Origin: Paucibacter sediminis
GTDB taxonomy: Bacteria; Pseudomonadota; Gammaproteobacteria; Burkholderiales; Burkholderiaceae_C
Length of the DNA stretch: 64,000 bases
Direction: 5' to 3'
Assembly: GCF_030254645.1 (NCBI RefSeq)
Contig: NZ_CP116346.1
Span: 5,187,001 to 5,251,000 of the forward strand
Shown: positions 36,439-45,107 of the stretch, piece by piece
Layout of the letters: each line of letters starts with the position of its first letter
How positions within the stretch are numbered: the first letter of the stretch is position 1
Made by a program: the position numbers and the translations under genes
The notes under the pieces: model-generated
The model's database searches: none
What the model was told of the DNA's origin: nothing
The model's input: only the letters and a program-made list of their open reading frames with translations

Positions 36439-36960
36439 TCAGGGGAGTTTGCTGAGCTCTCGCTTGAGAGCCTGGATATCGGCTTCCTGGCGCGCGATGC
36501 CGGCCTTGAGCTCGGCCACGCGGTCCAGATACTTCTGGTAGTTGCGCTCGTCGCCGCGGCGCTCGGGGTTGCCGCCCGCGTACTCGCGCTGCAGATTGGC
36601 CAGGCGCTCCTCGCTGTCGCGCAGCTCGGTCTCCAGCACGCGCCGGCGCTCGTTGTCGCGGCCACGCTGCTGGCTGGGGTCGATGCGCGCATCAGGCCCT
36701 CCGCGCGAGGCGGCCCCCTCGGCGGGTAGGGCCGACGGTGCCGGCTTGGCCCGCGCCGGCGCCTGCAGCACCGTGATGGGCGTGCCCTCGATGGTGCGAC
36801 AGCCCTTTTCCTGGGCCTCCTTGGCCGAGAGCGCGTCGGTGTAGAGCACCGGCGGCCCGGGGCAGCGGTACACCACGCCCTGGGCCTGCGCCCCGCCTGC
36901 CACCAACATGGCGCTGAGCAGCAGGAACTGGGCTTGCTTCTTGGGTCGCTGGATGTGCAT
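36439..36960 (-). CDS. DUF4124-type exported protein between glnA and ntrB
   Basis: A 173-residue exported protein. The start ATG 36960 gives a signal peptide (KKQAQFLLLSAMLVAGGAQA). The mature N-terminus GVVYRCPGPPVLYTDALSAKEAQEKGCRTIEG is the small two-cysteine DUF4124 motif. The C-terminal part (about 100-173) is a charged coiled coil (RRRVLETELRDSEERLANLQ). A gene of this type between glnA and ntrB is frequent in Burkholderiales; its function is unknown. It lies 33 bp upstream of ntrB, so it is probably cotranscribed with ntrBC. Confidence 0.75.
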   Translation of the reverse strand: MHIQRPKKQAQFLLLSAMLVAGGAQAQGVVYRCPGPPVLYTDALSAKEAQEKGCRTIEGTPITVLQAPARAKPAPSALPAEGAASRGGPDARIDPSQQRGRDNERRRVLETELRDSEERLANLQREYAGGNPERRGDERNYQKYLDRVAELKAGIARQEADIQALKRELSKLP

Positions 36961-37021
36961 CGGCCGAATCGTCGAGAGGAAGGAACCAGGCTCGCATTGT
37001 GGCCCATGACGGCGCAGCAAC

Positions 37022-37045
37022 AAAAAAGGACGGCTCGCGCCGTCC
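37022..37045 (-). terminator. Rho-independent terminator of glnA
   Basis: On the minus strand GGACGGC-GCGA-GCCGTCC forms a 7 bp stem with a tetraloop, followed by six T residues (A-run at 37022-37027 on the plus strand). It lies 66 bp after the glnA stop, so glnA can be transcribed separately from the DUF4124-ntrBC unit. Confidence 0.88.
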
Positions 37046-37110
37046 CTCTCCTGCCCTGGCAGCCCGCGGCGCGCCGTGTTGCTTCTCAACACGCACGCCG
37101 CGCGCTCCCA

Positions 37111-38526
37111 TCACAGCGAGTAGTACATGTCGTACTCGACCGGGTGGGTGGCCATGCGGAAGCGCGTCACTTCCTGCATCTTCAGCTCGATGTAGGCATC
37201 GAGGAAGCTGTCGGTGAACACGCCGCCCTTGGTCAGGAAGGCACGGTCCTTGTCCAGATAGTCCAGCGCCTGGTCCAGGCTGTGGCAGACGGTCGGGATC
37301 TTCGCGTCTTCTTCCGGCGGCAGGTGGTACAGATCCTTGGTGGCGGCTTCGCCCGGATGGATCTTGTTCTCCACGCCGTCCAGACCGGCCATCATCAGTG
37401 CCGCGAAGCACAGATAGGGGTTGGCCGAAGGATCGGGGAAGCGCGCCTCGATGCGGCGGCCCTTGGGGTTGGCCACATAGGGGATGCGGATCGAGGCCGA
37501 GCGGTTCTTGGCCGAGTAGGCCAGCTTCACCGGGGCTTCGAAGCCGGGCACCAGACGCTTGTACGAGTTCGTACCGGGGTTGGTGATGGCGTTCAGCGCG
37601 CGTGCATGCTTGATGATGCCGCCGATGTAGTACAGCGCGAAGTCGGAGAGGCCCGCATAGCCGTCACCGGCGAACAGGTTCTTGCCGTCCTTCCAGATCG
37701 ACTGGTGCACGTGCATGCCGGAGCCGTTGTCGCCAACGATGGGCTTGGGCATGAAGGTCGCGGTCTTGCCATAGGCATGGGCGACGTTCTGGATCACGTA
37801 CTTCTGCAGTTGCAGCCAGTCGGCGCGCTTGGTCAGGGTGCTGAACTTGGTGCCGATTTCCATCTGGCCGGCGTTCGCCACTTCGTGGTGATGCACTTCG
37901 ACCGGGATGCCCAGCTGTTCCAGGATCAGGCACATTTCCGAGCGCATGTCCTGGCCGGCGTCGACCGGGGGCACGGGGAAATAGCCGCCCTTGACGGTGG
38001 GACGGTAGCCGCTGTTGCCGTGCTCGTATTCCTTGCCGGTGTTCCACGCGGCTTCTTCGGATTCGATCTTGAAGAAGCAGCCGGACATGTCATTGCCCCA
38101 GCGGATCGAGTCGAAGATGAAGAACTCGGGCTCGGGGCCGAAGTAGGCGGTGTCGCCCAGGCCGGAGGCCTTCAGATAGGCTTCGGCGCGCTTGGCCAGC
38201 GAACGCGGATCGCGCTCATAGGCCTTGCCGTCGGCCGGGTCGACCACGTCGCAGGACAGGATCAGGGTCGGCTCTTCGAAGAAGGGGTCGATATTGGCGG
38301 TATCGGGATCCGGCATCAGCAGCATGTCGGAGGCTTCGATGCCCTTCCAGCCAGCGATCGACGAACCGTCAAAGGCATGACCGGAGGAGAACTTGTCCTC
38401 GTCGAAATGCGACACGGGCACGGAAACGTGCTGCTCTTTGCCACGGGTATCGGTGAAGCGGAAGTCGACGAACTTGACTTCGTTTTCCTTCACCATCTTC
38501 ATCACGTCGGCGACGGTCTTGGCCAT
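37111..38526 (-). CDS. glnA: Glutamine synthetase type I
   Basis: A 471-residue GSI enzyme that makes glutamine from glutamate, ammonia and ATP. Signature segments are [17 protein letters not shown], the ATP-binding [16 protein letters not shown] (KP-x-GDNGSGMH), and the adenylylation site NLYHLPPE-type DLYHLPPEE with Tyr at about residue 400, so GlnE-type control is expected. ATG 38526 with AGGAGTG upstream is the start; a TTG one codon earlier is not needed. Transcription is likely from the sigma-54 promoter at 38627-38644. Confidence 0.97.
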   Translation of the reverse strand: MAKTVADVMKMVKENEVKFVDFRFTDTRGKEQHVSVPVSHFDEDKFSSGHAFDGSSIAGWKGIEASDMLLMPDPDTANIDPFFEEPTLILSCDVVDPADGKAYERDPRSLAKRAEAYLKASGLGDTAYFGPEPEFFIFDSIRWGNDMSGCFFKIESEEAAWNTGKEYEHGNSGYRPTVKGGYFPVPPVDAGQDMRSEMCLILEQLGIPVEVHHHEVANAGQMEIGTKFSTLTKRADWLQLQKYVIQNVAHAYGKTATFMPKPIVGDNGSGMHVHQSIWKDGKNLFAGDGYAGLSDFALYYIGGIIKHARALNAITNPGTNSYKRLVPGFEAPVKLAYSAKNRSASIRIPYVANPKGRRIEARFPDPSANPYLCFAALMMAGLDGVENKIHPGEAATKDLYHLPPEEDAKIPTVCHSLDQALDYLDKDRAFLTKGGVFTDSFLDAYIELKMQEVTRFRMATHPVEYDMYYSL

Positions 38527-38626
38527 CAATCACTCCTAGCGGAACGGGGGTAGATCGGATCTGAGAATTCGGCGGGGGTCTGGGTCCATGCGGATGCACG
38601 GGGCCCGACTCATGCACCGTTTAAGT

Positions 38627-38644
38627 AAGCAGGTTGCGTGCCAA
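38627..38644 (-). promoter_or_regulatory. Sigma-54 (-24/-12) promoter of glnA
   Basis: On the minus strand the site reads TTGGCACGCAACCTGCTT. The invariant GG (-24) and GC (-12) are separated by exactly 10 bp and fit the TTGGCACG-N4-TTGCW consensus except for one base of the -12 TT. It lies about 100 bp upstream of the glnA ATG. NtrC acting with RpoN is the natural activator, and ntrBC are just downstream. Confidence 0.87.
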
Positions 38645-38668
38645 CTTGAGACCAGCCGGCGCAGCCCG

Positions 38669-38685
38669 AGCGCCAGCGCGGTGCA
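38669..38685. promoter_or_regulatory. NtrC-binding-site candidate upstream of the glnA promoter
   Basis: AGCGCC-AGCGC-GGTGCA resembles the NtrC enhancer TGCACC-N5-GGTGCA; the right half matches six of six and the left half four of six. Its centre lies roughly 60 bp upstream of the expected transcription start, close but acceptable for an enhancer. No second clear copy was found. Confidence 0.45.
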
Positions 38686-38788
38686 TGCCCGCTGGCCCGC
38701 GGATTATGCGCTTGTGGGGCTTGCGTCACCATGACGCCGCCGGGGCGGTCACCGAACCGCGCACCAATCAAGTGCCGCGGTCGGGCTC

Positions 38789-39583
38789 TTATCGCACCAA
38801 CTCGGTGCCAATGCGCGCACCATATTGGGACAGCCCCTGCTTGAGCGCCGCATAGGCCGGCTCCAGGCGATCTGCGTCGCCCTTCACGCCCAGCTCGATA
38901 TGGCGGCCCCATTGCGGATGGTCGACGCTGGGCAGGCTGAAGACCTTGATGCCGGGGAAGTCGGCCTCGATGCGTTCCATCAGCGGCGCCAGCGTGGCCT
39001 CCAGTGCCCCCAGCACGATCAGCGACTTCTCGCGCGTACCCAGCGCCCGGTGCAGATCGGCATGGCGCTGGTCCAGCACCCACTCGATCATCGGATGGGC
39101 CATCACCGGGAAGCCCGGCACGAAGTAGACCGTGCCGACGAAGAAGCCCGGAATCTGGTTGTAGGGATTGGGGATGATGCCCGCGCCCGCCGGGAACTCG
39201 CCCATCTGGAAGCGGCGTTGCGCATCCGGCGAATCGATCGCGATCTCGCTGCCCTGCTCCGCCGCGATCTGCTGCACGCGCTGCCAGATCAGGGCCTTGG
39301 CCTGCGGGTGCAGGGTCAGGTCTTGCCCCAGCGCCGCGGCGGCGGCCTGGCGGGTGTGATCGTCGGGCGTGGCGCCGATGCCGCCGCAGCTGAACACCAG
39401 GTCGCCGCTGGCAAAGGCGCGCGCGAGCTCGGCCGTGAGGCGCGCGCGCTCGTCGCCCAGGTACTGGGCCCAGCTGAGCGTGAGGCCGCGGGCGGCCAGC
39501 AACTCGATCACCTTGGCCAGGTGCTTGTCCTGGCGTTTGCCCGAGAGGATCTCGTCACCAATGATGATGAGGCCGATGTTCAT
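38789..39583 (-). CDS. CinA-like molybdopterin-binding domain protein
   Basis: A 264-residue protein corresponding to the N-terminal MoCF/CinA domain only. It begins MNIGLIIIGDEILSGKRQDKHLAKVIELLAARGL and has GDLVFSCGGIGATPDDHTRQAAA and PGFFVGTVYFVPGFPVMAHPMIEW. The family is annotated as competence/damage-inducible CinA or ADP-ribose/nicotinamide-mononucleotide-related; the NMN-deamidase C-domain is absent. Its ATG overlaps the stop of the EI24 gene. It is the last gene of the minus-strand operon that starts at 43281. Confidence 0.85.
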   Translation of the reverse strand: MNIGLIIIGDEILSGKRQDKHLAKVIELLAARGLTLSWAQYLGDERARLTAELARAFASGDLVFSCGGIGATPDDHTRQAAAAALGQDLTLHPQAKALIWQRVQQIAAEQGSEIAIDSPDAQRRFQMGEFPAGAGIIPNPYNQIPGFFVGTVYFVPGFPVMAHPMIEWVLDQRHADLHRALGTREKSLIVLGALEATLAPLMERIEADFPGIKVFSLPSVDHPQWGRHIELGVKGDADRLEPAYAALKQGLSQYGARIGTELVR

Positions 39584-40464
39584 GGCAGCAACGGCGGCGC
39601 GGCCGTGGTCCGGGCCTGCTCGGGCAAGGGATCGAGCACCTCCACCACCGGCCCGGCGGCGGCCTGGCGCAGCTCATGCAAGGCGGCCAGCGCGTAATGC
39701 GCGAACCACAGCGAGGTGAAGGCGAACACCAGGGTGTAGAGCCACACCGAGATCAGCACCAGAAAGGGCGCGAGCGCAATCGTCAGCACGCCAAAGGCCC
39801 AGATGGCGGCGGGTGCGGCGCCCAGATAGCCGGTCACCAGGCCGAGCGCCAGCAGCGGGCCCTTGTGCTCGCTGAGGATCCGGCGCCGCTCGGGCGCCGA
39901 GGCATGATCGGCCAGCACATCGAAGGCAAACACGCGGTAGCCCAGCCAGCCCCAGATCAGCGGCGGGATGAAGAGCACCAGCGGCGGGATGAACCAGAAG
40001 GGCATGCTGACGACGATGGCCAGCAGGGCCAGCAAGGTGTGGCCCAGCGACCAGGCCGCGCTCAGCCAGACCGAGCCGCCGCGCTTGAGTTCCAGGCCCG
40101 GAAAGCGGCGCGCGGCCACCAGCTGCACCATCGCCGGCGTCATCAGCAGCGCCACCATCAGCAGGCTCAGCACCACCACCACCGGGATGCCCAGGGCCAG
40201 CACCACCAGCGGCGCCATCACACTGCGAAAGCCGCTGGCGCCCACATAGTCCAGCCAGCCCAGCAGGCTGTCGATCAGCTTCCAGGATTCCAGCGTGGCG
40301 CGCACGCCGGCCACCGCGGGCTCCCAGAAGAAGTACATGAAGACGCCGGCCAGCACGGCCGAGATCAGCAGCGGCAGCAGCGAGAGCGCGATCACGCGCG
40401 GATGCAGGCAATAGGCGGCGGCGCGCCAGAAGGCATCGGCGATACGGCCGGTGGCATGGATCAT
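39580..40464 (-). CDS. EI24-domain inner-membrane protein
   Basis: A 294-residue membrane protein with six or so helices, matching the EI24/CysZ-like family. It has WRAAAYCLHPRVIALSLLPLLISAVLAGVF at the start and FIPPLIWGWLGYRVFAFDVLADHASAPERRRI in the middle. ATG 40464 has GGAGGAATGAGC upstream. It is not a clear CysZ sulfate channel by context. It overlaps the CinA-like gene (ATGA) and lies 38 bp after the sterol-desaturase-like gene. Confidence 0.8.
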   Translation of the reverse strand: MIHATGRIADAFWRAAAYCLHPRVIALSLLPLLISAVLAGVFMYFFWEPAVAGVRATLESWKLIDSLLGWLDYVGASGFRSVMAPLVVLALGIPVVVVLSLLMVALLMTPAMVQLVAARRFPGLELKRGGSVWLSAAWSLGHTLLALLAIVVSMPFWFIPPLVLFIPPLIWGWLGYRVFAFDVLADHASAPERRRILSEHKGPLLALGLVTGYLGAAPAAIWAFGVLTIALAPFLVLISVWLYTLVFAFTSLWFAHYALAALHELRQAAAGPVVEVLDPLPEQARTTAAPPLLP

Positions 40465-40502
40465 TTTTCGCTCATTCCTCCGCTTTGGAGAGGTCGAGCA
40501 TA

Positions 40503-41462
40503 TCAACGCCCGACCAATCTCCGCAGACCCAGCCATTGCTGGGCCCAGAAGCCGCGGCCATAGTCGCGCCCGCCCTCGGCGGGGAGCTGGTCGCGCACCC
40601 CGGTGGCATCGAAACGCAGCTCGAAATTGGCGGTGCCGAACAGCATGTCCCAGACCGGGAACAGCACCGCGAAGTTGTGGCCGCCCAGCGTGCCACGCCC
40701 GCCCGACTCATGGCCGATGCCGATCGCGTGGTGCAGCCGGTGAAAGCGCGGGCTCACCAGCACGCGCTCCAGCAGCGGGCCGAACCACAGCCGCACATTG
40801 GCGTGCTGCAGGCTTTCCATCAGCTGCGAGAGCGCCACTAGGGCCACGAACTGGCCGGGCTCCACGCCGATGAAGCGCGCCAGCAGCGCGAACACCGCAG
40901 CGCGCAGCACATCGTCGAGCAGATGGTTGCGGTTGTCGCTCCACATCGTCATCTGGCGCTGGCTGTGATGCAGCGCATGCAGCGCCCACCACCAGCCGAA
41001 CTGGTGCTGGGCACGGTGCAGCCAGTAGTTCACCAGGTCGAACACCAGCAGGTAGAGCAGGAAGCTGGCCCAGGGCAGCTCGGCCAGGCCCAGCAGCGCG
41101 TCGAGCTGCCAGGTCGGCAGGCCCAGCAAGCGCATCTGACCCGAGGCGCCGTCCAGCACCAGATCGAGGCTGAAGAACATCGCCAGGCGGAACAGCCCCA
41201 GCCGGTGGATCAGGGTGTAGAGCATGTCCACCCGCACCGCGGCGCGGTCGCTGAGCGGCTCCACCGGGCGCCAGCGTTCCAGCGTGCGTATCAGCAGCAG
41301 CATCACCGCGATCTGCAGCAGGCCTACCAGCAGCCAGCCGGTTGCGTCATAGGCGTCCTCAAGCAGATTGCCCAGGCCGATGCCGAACACCAGGGGCTGG
41401 ACCAGGGTCTCGAACAGCCATTGCCGGGCGAGCTCGAAGCTCTCGCTGAACCAGTCCATCAT
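40503..41462 (-). CDS. Sterol desaturase / fatty acid hydroxylase family protein
   Basis: A 319-residue di-iron membrane oxygenase. The histidine clusters are HRAQH, HALHHS, and HRLHHAIGIGHE...GGHNFAV, the three-box pattern of the fatty acid hydroxylase superfamily. Five to six hydrophobic helices surround them. The substrate is likely a membrane lipid such as a fatty acid or hopanoid. The ATG (41462 or 41459) overlaps the stop of the polysaccharide deacetylase gene. Bacterial members without sterols often act on ornithine lipids or carotenoids; none is indicated here. Confidence 0.87.
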   Translation of the reverse strand: MMDWFSESFELARQWLFETLVQPLVFGIGLGNLLEDAYDATGWLLVGLLQIAVMLLLIRTLERWRPVEPLSDRAAVRVDMLYTLIHRLGLFRLAMFFSLDLVLDGASGQMRLLGLPTWQLDALLGLAELPWASFLLYLLVFDLVNYWLHRAQHQFGWWWALHALHHSQRQMTMWSDNRNHLLDDVLRAAVFALLARFIGVEPGQFVALVALSQLMESLQHANVRLWFGPLLERVLVSPRFHRLHHAIGIGHESGGRGTLGGHNFAVLFPVWDMLFGTANFELRFDATGVRDQLPAEGGRDYGRGFWAQQWLGLRRLVGR

Positions 41463-42304
41463 GGCTTGCGCACCGCGTTCTTGTCCGAGGGCCCGGCACC
41501 GACGCCCCGCATCAGCTGCGCATAGCGCGGATGCTCACGCAGCGGTGCAAAACACATGCCCTTCTCCTTCAAGCCCTTCAGCAGGGGTTCCAGCACGGCG
41601 GGTGCCCAGGCGTCCTGGCGCTGCCAGATGCCCAGGTGGGCCATCAGGATATCGCCCGGCCGGATATCGCGCAGCGCGCGCGCCAGCAGCTGCTCGTTGG
41701 GGTATTTGTCGCTGGGCAGCTCGTCGCCCAGAAAGCCCGCCGCGCTCCAGCCCACATGGCTGAAGCCGCAGGCCTTGGCCACCGCCAGCAGGGCCGGCGA
41801 ACTGCGCCCCGCCGGGGCACGGAAGATCGGGCTCATGGCCTGACCGGTCATCTCGGCAAAGCGCTGCGCGGGCTTCTTCAGGCCCTCGCAATACTGCTCG
41901 GCGCTCAGCTCGCGGATGCGCATCGGCTCGATGCCGGCCTGGGTGCGCACCTTGAAGCGGGCCTCGCCGTTGACGGGCGGCAGGTCCTCCAGCCAGGTGT
42001 CGTGCTCCCAGGTGTGCGAGCCGAAGTCGTGCCCCTCGGCGGCACGCGCGCGCCACCAGGGCGCCCATTGCTCGTCCAGGGTGTGGCCATAGTTCAGCGT
42101 GGGCTCCCAGGCCAGGAAGAAGGTGGCCTTGGCCTCGTACTTCTTCAGCAGCTCGGCCACCAGCGGCGCCACGCCCATATGGCCGGTGTCGAAGGTCAGG
42201 AAGACCGGCTTCTGCCCGGCTTGGCAGGCCTGCGCCCACAGGGCGCCGGGCATCGCACCGAACAGCGCGCCGGTGAGCGCCAGCGCCGCGCGAGCCTGCT
42301 TCAC
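41459..42304 (-). CDS. Polysaccharide deacetylase family protein (NodB-like), variant motif 1
   Basis: A 281-residue exported protein with a signal peptide (KQARAALALTGALFGAMPGALWAQA). The GTG start at 42304 overlaps the stop of the upstream propeller gene (GTGA). The NodB fold is shown by VFLTFDTGHMG (motif 1), SHTWEH (His 97 and His 101, metal ligands) and PIFRAPAGRSSP (motif 3). The usual TFDDG is TFDTG, so the second, metal-binding Asp is Thr 40. The catalytic Asp 39 remains. Activity may be altered or metal use changed. It probably acts on a cell-surface glycan in the periplasm. Confidence 0.83.
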   Translation of the reverse strand: MKQARAALALTGALFGAMPGALWAQACQAGQKPVFLTFDTGHMGVAPLVAELLKKYEAKATFFLAWEPTLNYGHTLDEQWAPWWRARAAEGHDFGSHTWEHDTWLEDLPPVNGEARFKVRTQAGIEPMRIRELSAEQYCEGLKKPAQRFAEMTGQAMSPIFRAPAGRSSPALLAVAKACGFSHVGWSAAGFLGDELPSDKYPNEQLLARALRDIRPGDILMAHLGIWQRQDAWAPAVLEPLLKGLKEKGMCFAPLREHPRYAQLMRGVGAGPSDKNAVRKP

Positions 42305-43281
42305 TGGCGCGACGCGTGGTCCAGCGTCCACACGCCATGGGGCGACTTGCCCACCACCACCTGTTTGAGGACCTTCTTGCTCTGCAGATCCAGCATCGTC
42401 AGCTTGCGCGCCCATCGCGAGGTGAAGATCAGGGTCTTGCCATCGGGCAGCACTTCCATGTCGTCGGGCCCGCCCGGTGCCGCGAAGGTCTCGGCCACGG
42501 TGAAGCTCTGCAGATCGATCTTGCTGATGCTGTTGCCGGCGCGGTTGCTCACCAGCACATGGCGCTTGTCGCCCAGCGAGCGGAAGCTGTGCGCGCCGTC
42601 GCCGGTGGGCAGGCGCTTGACCAGCTTGGGCGCGGCGCCCGAGACGTCGTAGACCTCCACCAGCTTGTCGCCGGTCAGCGCCACCAGGATGTGCTTGTCG
42701 TCGGCGGTGAGGAAGATGTCGGCCGGCATCTTGCCCACCGGGATCTTCCAGCGTGGCGCCTGGGCGGCCAGGTCCACGCACAGCAGCTCGTCGCTGTCCT
42801 GCAGGCTCACGTAGAGCAGCGTGCTCTTGCTGTCGATGTAGAGGTGGCTGGGCGTCTTGGGCGCCGGGATGCGCTTGAGCAGCTCCAGCGGCTTGTCCGC
42901 CTGCTGCGGCTGCCAGCGGTACAGGGCCACATGGTCGAGGCGGTTGCCGGCCGTCACGAACCACTTCATGTCGGGCGAGAAGCGCAGGTGGTAGGGGTCG
43001 GTGATGCCGTTCAGCACGCGCTGCACATTGGCCGTGACCGGGTCGATGAAGGTGAGCGAGTCGCCCAGCGCGTTCGCCACCACCATGGACTTCTCGTCCG
43101 GCGTCAGGTAGAGATGGTGCGGCTCCTTGCCGGTGGGAATGCGCTTCACCTGCTTGAAGCTCACCGGATCGACCACGCTGATGTCGGCGTCCAGCGAATT
43201 GAGCACGAAGATGGGGTGGCCGGCATGAGCCGCGCAAGCGCTGACGGCCAGGGCGACAGCGGCGCTGAAACGGGACAACAT
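42301..43281 (-). CDS. YncE-like beta-propeller periplasmic protein
   Basis: A 326-residue exported protein. The signal peptide is MLSRFSAAVALAVSACAAHA. The rest is a seven-bladed propeller of about 40-residue repeats, each with the pattern P-x-H-L-Y-x-(T/D)-x-D-x-K (PHHLYLTPDEKSMVVAN, PSHLYIDSKSTLLYVS, PADIFLTADDKHILVA, PDDMEVLPDGKTLIFTS). YncE/cytochrome-d1-like repeat proteins bind DNA or partners in the periplasm; no haem motif (CxxCH) is present. It is the first gene of the operon with the deacetylase. Confidence 0.8.
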   Translation of the reverse strand: MLSRFSAAVALAVSACAAHAGHPIFVLNSLDADISVVDPVSFKQVKRIPTGKEPHHLYLTPDEKSMVVANALGDSLTFIDPVTANVQRVLNGITDPYHLRFSPDMKWFVTAGNRLDHVALYRWQPQQADKPLELLKRIPAPKTPSHLYIDSKSTLLYVSLQDSDELLCVDLAAQAPRWKIPVGKMPADIFLTADDKHILVALTGDKLVEVYDVSGAAPKLVKRLPTGDGAHSFRSLGDKRHVLVSNRAGNSISKIDLQSFTVAETFAAPGGPDDMEVLPDGKTLIFTSRWARKLTMLDLQSKKVLKQVVVGKSPHGVWTLDHASRQ

Positions 43282-43373
43282 CGAGTAGGAATCCTTGGAG
43301 CGGGACGGAGAACGACAGGCTCCAGTGTAGAGGGCGCGGCTCGCGCCGGCCCTTGATGCGACGCACTATTCGA

Positions 43374-44186
43374 CTACTCGTCGTCGCCGCCCAGGATGCC
43401 GCCCAGCAGGCCGCCGGCGCCGAAGCCGCCCAGCACCGAGCCCTCTTCCTTGGAGCCGCCACGCTGCGGCGCAGCCGCGAAGATGCGCGAGGCCAGGCGC
43501 GAGAACGGCAGGCTTTGCAGCCAGACCTCGCCCGGGCCGGTCAGCTTGGCCAGGAACAGGCCCTCGCCGCCGAACAGCGCGGTCTTGATCTTGCCCACGT
43601 ACTGGATCTCGAAGTCCACGCTGGGGGTGTAGGCCACCACGCAGCCGGTATCCACCAGCAGGGTCTGGCCGGGCTGCAGGGTGCGGCGCACCACCGTGCC
43701 GCCGGCGTGCACGAAGGCCAGGCCGTCGCCATCGAGCTTCTGCATGATGAAGCCCTCGCCGCCGAAGAAGCCGGTGCTGAGCTTCTGCTGCACGGCAATG
43801 CCCAGCGAGACGCCGCGCGCCGCGCACAGGAAGGCATCCTTCTGGCAGATCAGCGTGCCGCCCAGCTGGCGCAGATCCATGGGCAGGATCTTGCCGGGGT
43901 AAGGCGCGGCAAAGGCCACGCGCAGCTTGCCCGCGCCCTGGTTGGTGTAGATGGTGGTGAACAGCGACTCGCCGGTGATGAGGCGCTTGCCGGCGCCCAG
44001 CAGCTTGCCCAGGAAACCGCTCTGCTGCGCCGAGCCATCGCCAAAAATCGTGTCCATGCTGATGCCGGCATCCATGAACATCATGCTGCCGGCCTCGCCG
44101 ATGGCGGCCTCGCCCGGGTCGAGCTCGACCTCGACGAACTGCATTTCGGCGCCCTTGATCTCGTAGTCGACGACGTCCATGGCCAT
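43374..44186 (-). CDS. AIM24/TIGR00266 family protein
   Basis: A 270-residue beta-rich cytoplasmic protein of the TIGR00266/AIM24 family. It contains GEAAIGEAGSMMFMDAGISMDTIFGDGS, GGTLICQKDAFLCAARGV, GEGFIMQKLDGDGLAFVHAGGTV and VDFEIQYVGKIKTALFGGEGLFLAKLTGPGEVWLQSLPFSRLA, the standard ordered motifs. The tail is glycine-rich (GGFGAGGLLGGILGG). The role is unknown. It is divergent from the IclR-type regulator, 73 bp apart, which might control it. Confidence 0.87.
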   Translation of the reverse strand: MAMDVVDYEIKGAEMQFVEVELDPGEAAIGEAGSMMFMDAGISMDTIFGDGSAQQSGFLGKLLGAGKRLITGESLFTTIYTNQGAGKLRVAFAAPYPGKILPMDLRQLGGTLICQKDAFLCAARGVSLGIAVQQKLSTGFFGGEGFIMQKLDGDGLAFVHAGGTVVRRTLQPGQTLLVDTGCVVAYTPSVDFEIQYVGKIKTALFGGEGLFLAKLTGPGEVWLQSLPFSRLASRIFAAAPQRGGSKEEGSVLGGFGAGGLLGGILGGDDE

Positions 44187-44259
44187 GATCTGTATCCCTC
44201 CAGCAAATTGAAACCGGCCGCGATATTAGCCACATTTGCGCCTGCCTATACTGCGACGC

Positions 44260-45051
44260 ATGTCCGAGCCCCTTGAATCCACGCTGAAGCCCGGCGACAG
44301 CTATGTGCAGTCCTTCGCGCGCGGGCTCTCGGTGATACGCGCCTTCAGCGCCGAGGCGCCGCGCCAGACCCTCACCGAGGTGGCCAAGCGCTGCGGCCTC
44401 ACGCGCGCCGGCGCGCGCCGCATCCTGCTGACGCTCGAAACCCTGGGCTATGTGAAGGCCGATGGCCGGCTGTTTGCCCTCACGCCCAAGATCCTGGACC
44501 TGGGCTTTGCCTACCTCAGCTCGCAGCCGCTGTGGCAGTTTGCCGAGCCGGTGATGCAGCAGCTCGCCGGCGAGCTCAAGGAGAGCTGCTCGGCCGCGGT
44601 GCTGGAGGGTGGCGACATCGTCTACGTGCTGCGCGTGCCGGCGCGCAAGATCATGAGCATCAACCTGGGCGTCGGCAGCCGCCTGCCGGCCTGGTGCACC
44701 TCGATGGGTCGGGTGCTGCTGGCCGGCCTGCCGCCGGCCGAGCTGGAGGAGCAGTTGGCGCGCGTGCAGTTCCACTCGCATACCGCGCGCACCGCGCGCA
44801 ATCTGGACGAGCTGCGCACCCGCATCGCCCAGGTGCGCAGCCAGGGCTGGTGCCTGATCAACCAGGAGCTGGAAGAAGGCCTGGTCTCGCTGGCCGCACC
44901 GATCGTGGACCGCAACGGCCAGACCATCGCGGCGCTCAACGTCGGCGCGCAGGTGAATCGCACGCCGCCCGAGGCGCTGCTGGAGCAATGCCTGCCGCGC
45001 CTGCTGGAGGCGGCGCAGAGCATCTCCAGGCTGCTGCAGATCAAGTCCTGA
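44260..45051 (+). CDS. IclR-family transcriptional regulator (PcaR/PcaU type)
   Basis: A 263-residue regulator with an N-terminal winged helix (RQTLTEVAKRCGLTRAGARRILLTLETLGYV) and a C-terminal IclR effector domain (VGSRLPAWCTSMGRVLLAGLPPAELE, INQELEEGLVSLAAPIVDRNG). It most resembles PcaR/PobR-type activators of protocatechuate and hydroxybenzoate catabolism. No such pathway genes lie within the window, so the target is unknown. A -10-like TATACT lies at 44247-44252, close to the ATG at 44260. Confidence 0.9.
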   Translation: MSEPLESTLKPGDSYVQSFARGLSVIRAFSAEAPRQTLTEVAKRCGLTRAGARRILLTLETLGYVKADGRLFALTPKILDLGFAYLSSQPLWQFAEPVMQQLAGELKESCSAAVLEGGDIVYVLRVPARKIMSINLGVGSRLPAWCTSMGRVLLAGLPPAELEEQLARVQFHSHTARTARNLDELRTRIAQVRSQGWCLINQELEEGLVSLAAPIVDRNGQTIAALNVGAQVNRTPPEALLEQCLPRLLEAAQSISRLLQIKS

Positions 45052-45059
45052 GCGGCAAG

Positions 45060-45082
45060 AAAAAAGGCACCCGAAGGTGCCT
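45060..45082 (-). terminator. Terminator of the phaCAB operon
   Basis: On the minus strand AGGCACC-TTCG-GGTGCCT is followed by TTTTTT. The stem (45065-45071 with 45076-45082) has the stable TTCG loop. It lies 26 bp after the phaB stop. On the plus strand the same hairpin follows the IclR gene, with a weak T-tract. Confidence 0.85.
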
Positions 45083-45107
45083 CTGTTGCCGCGCGCCAGG
45101 CGCTGGC

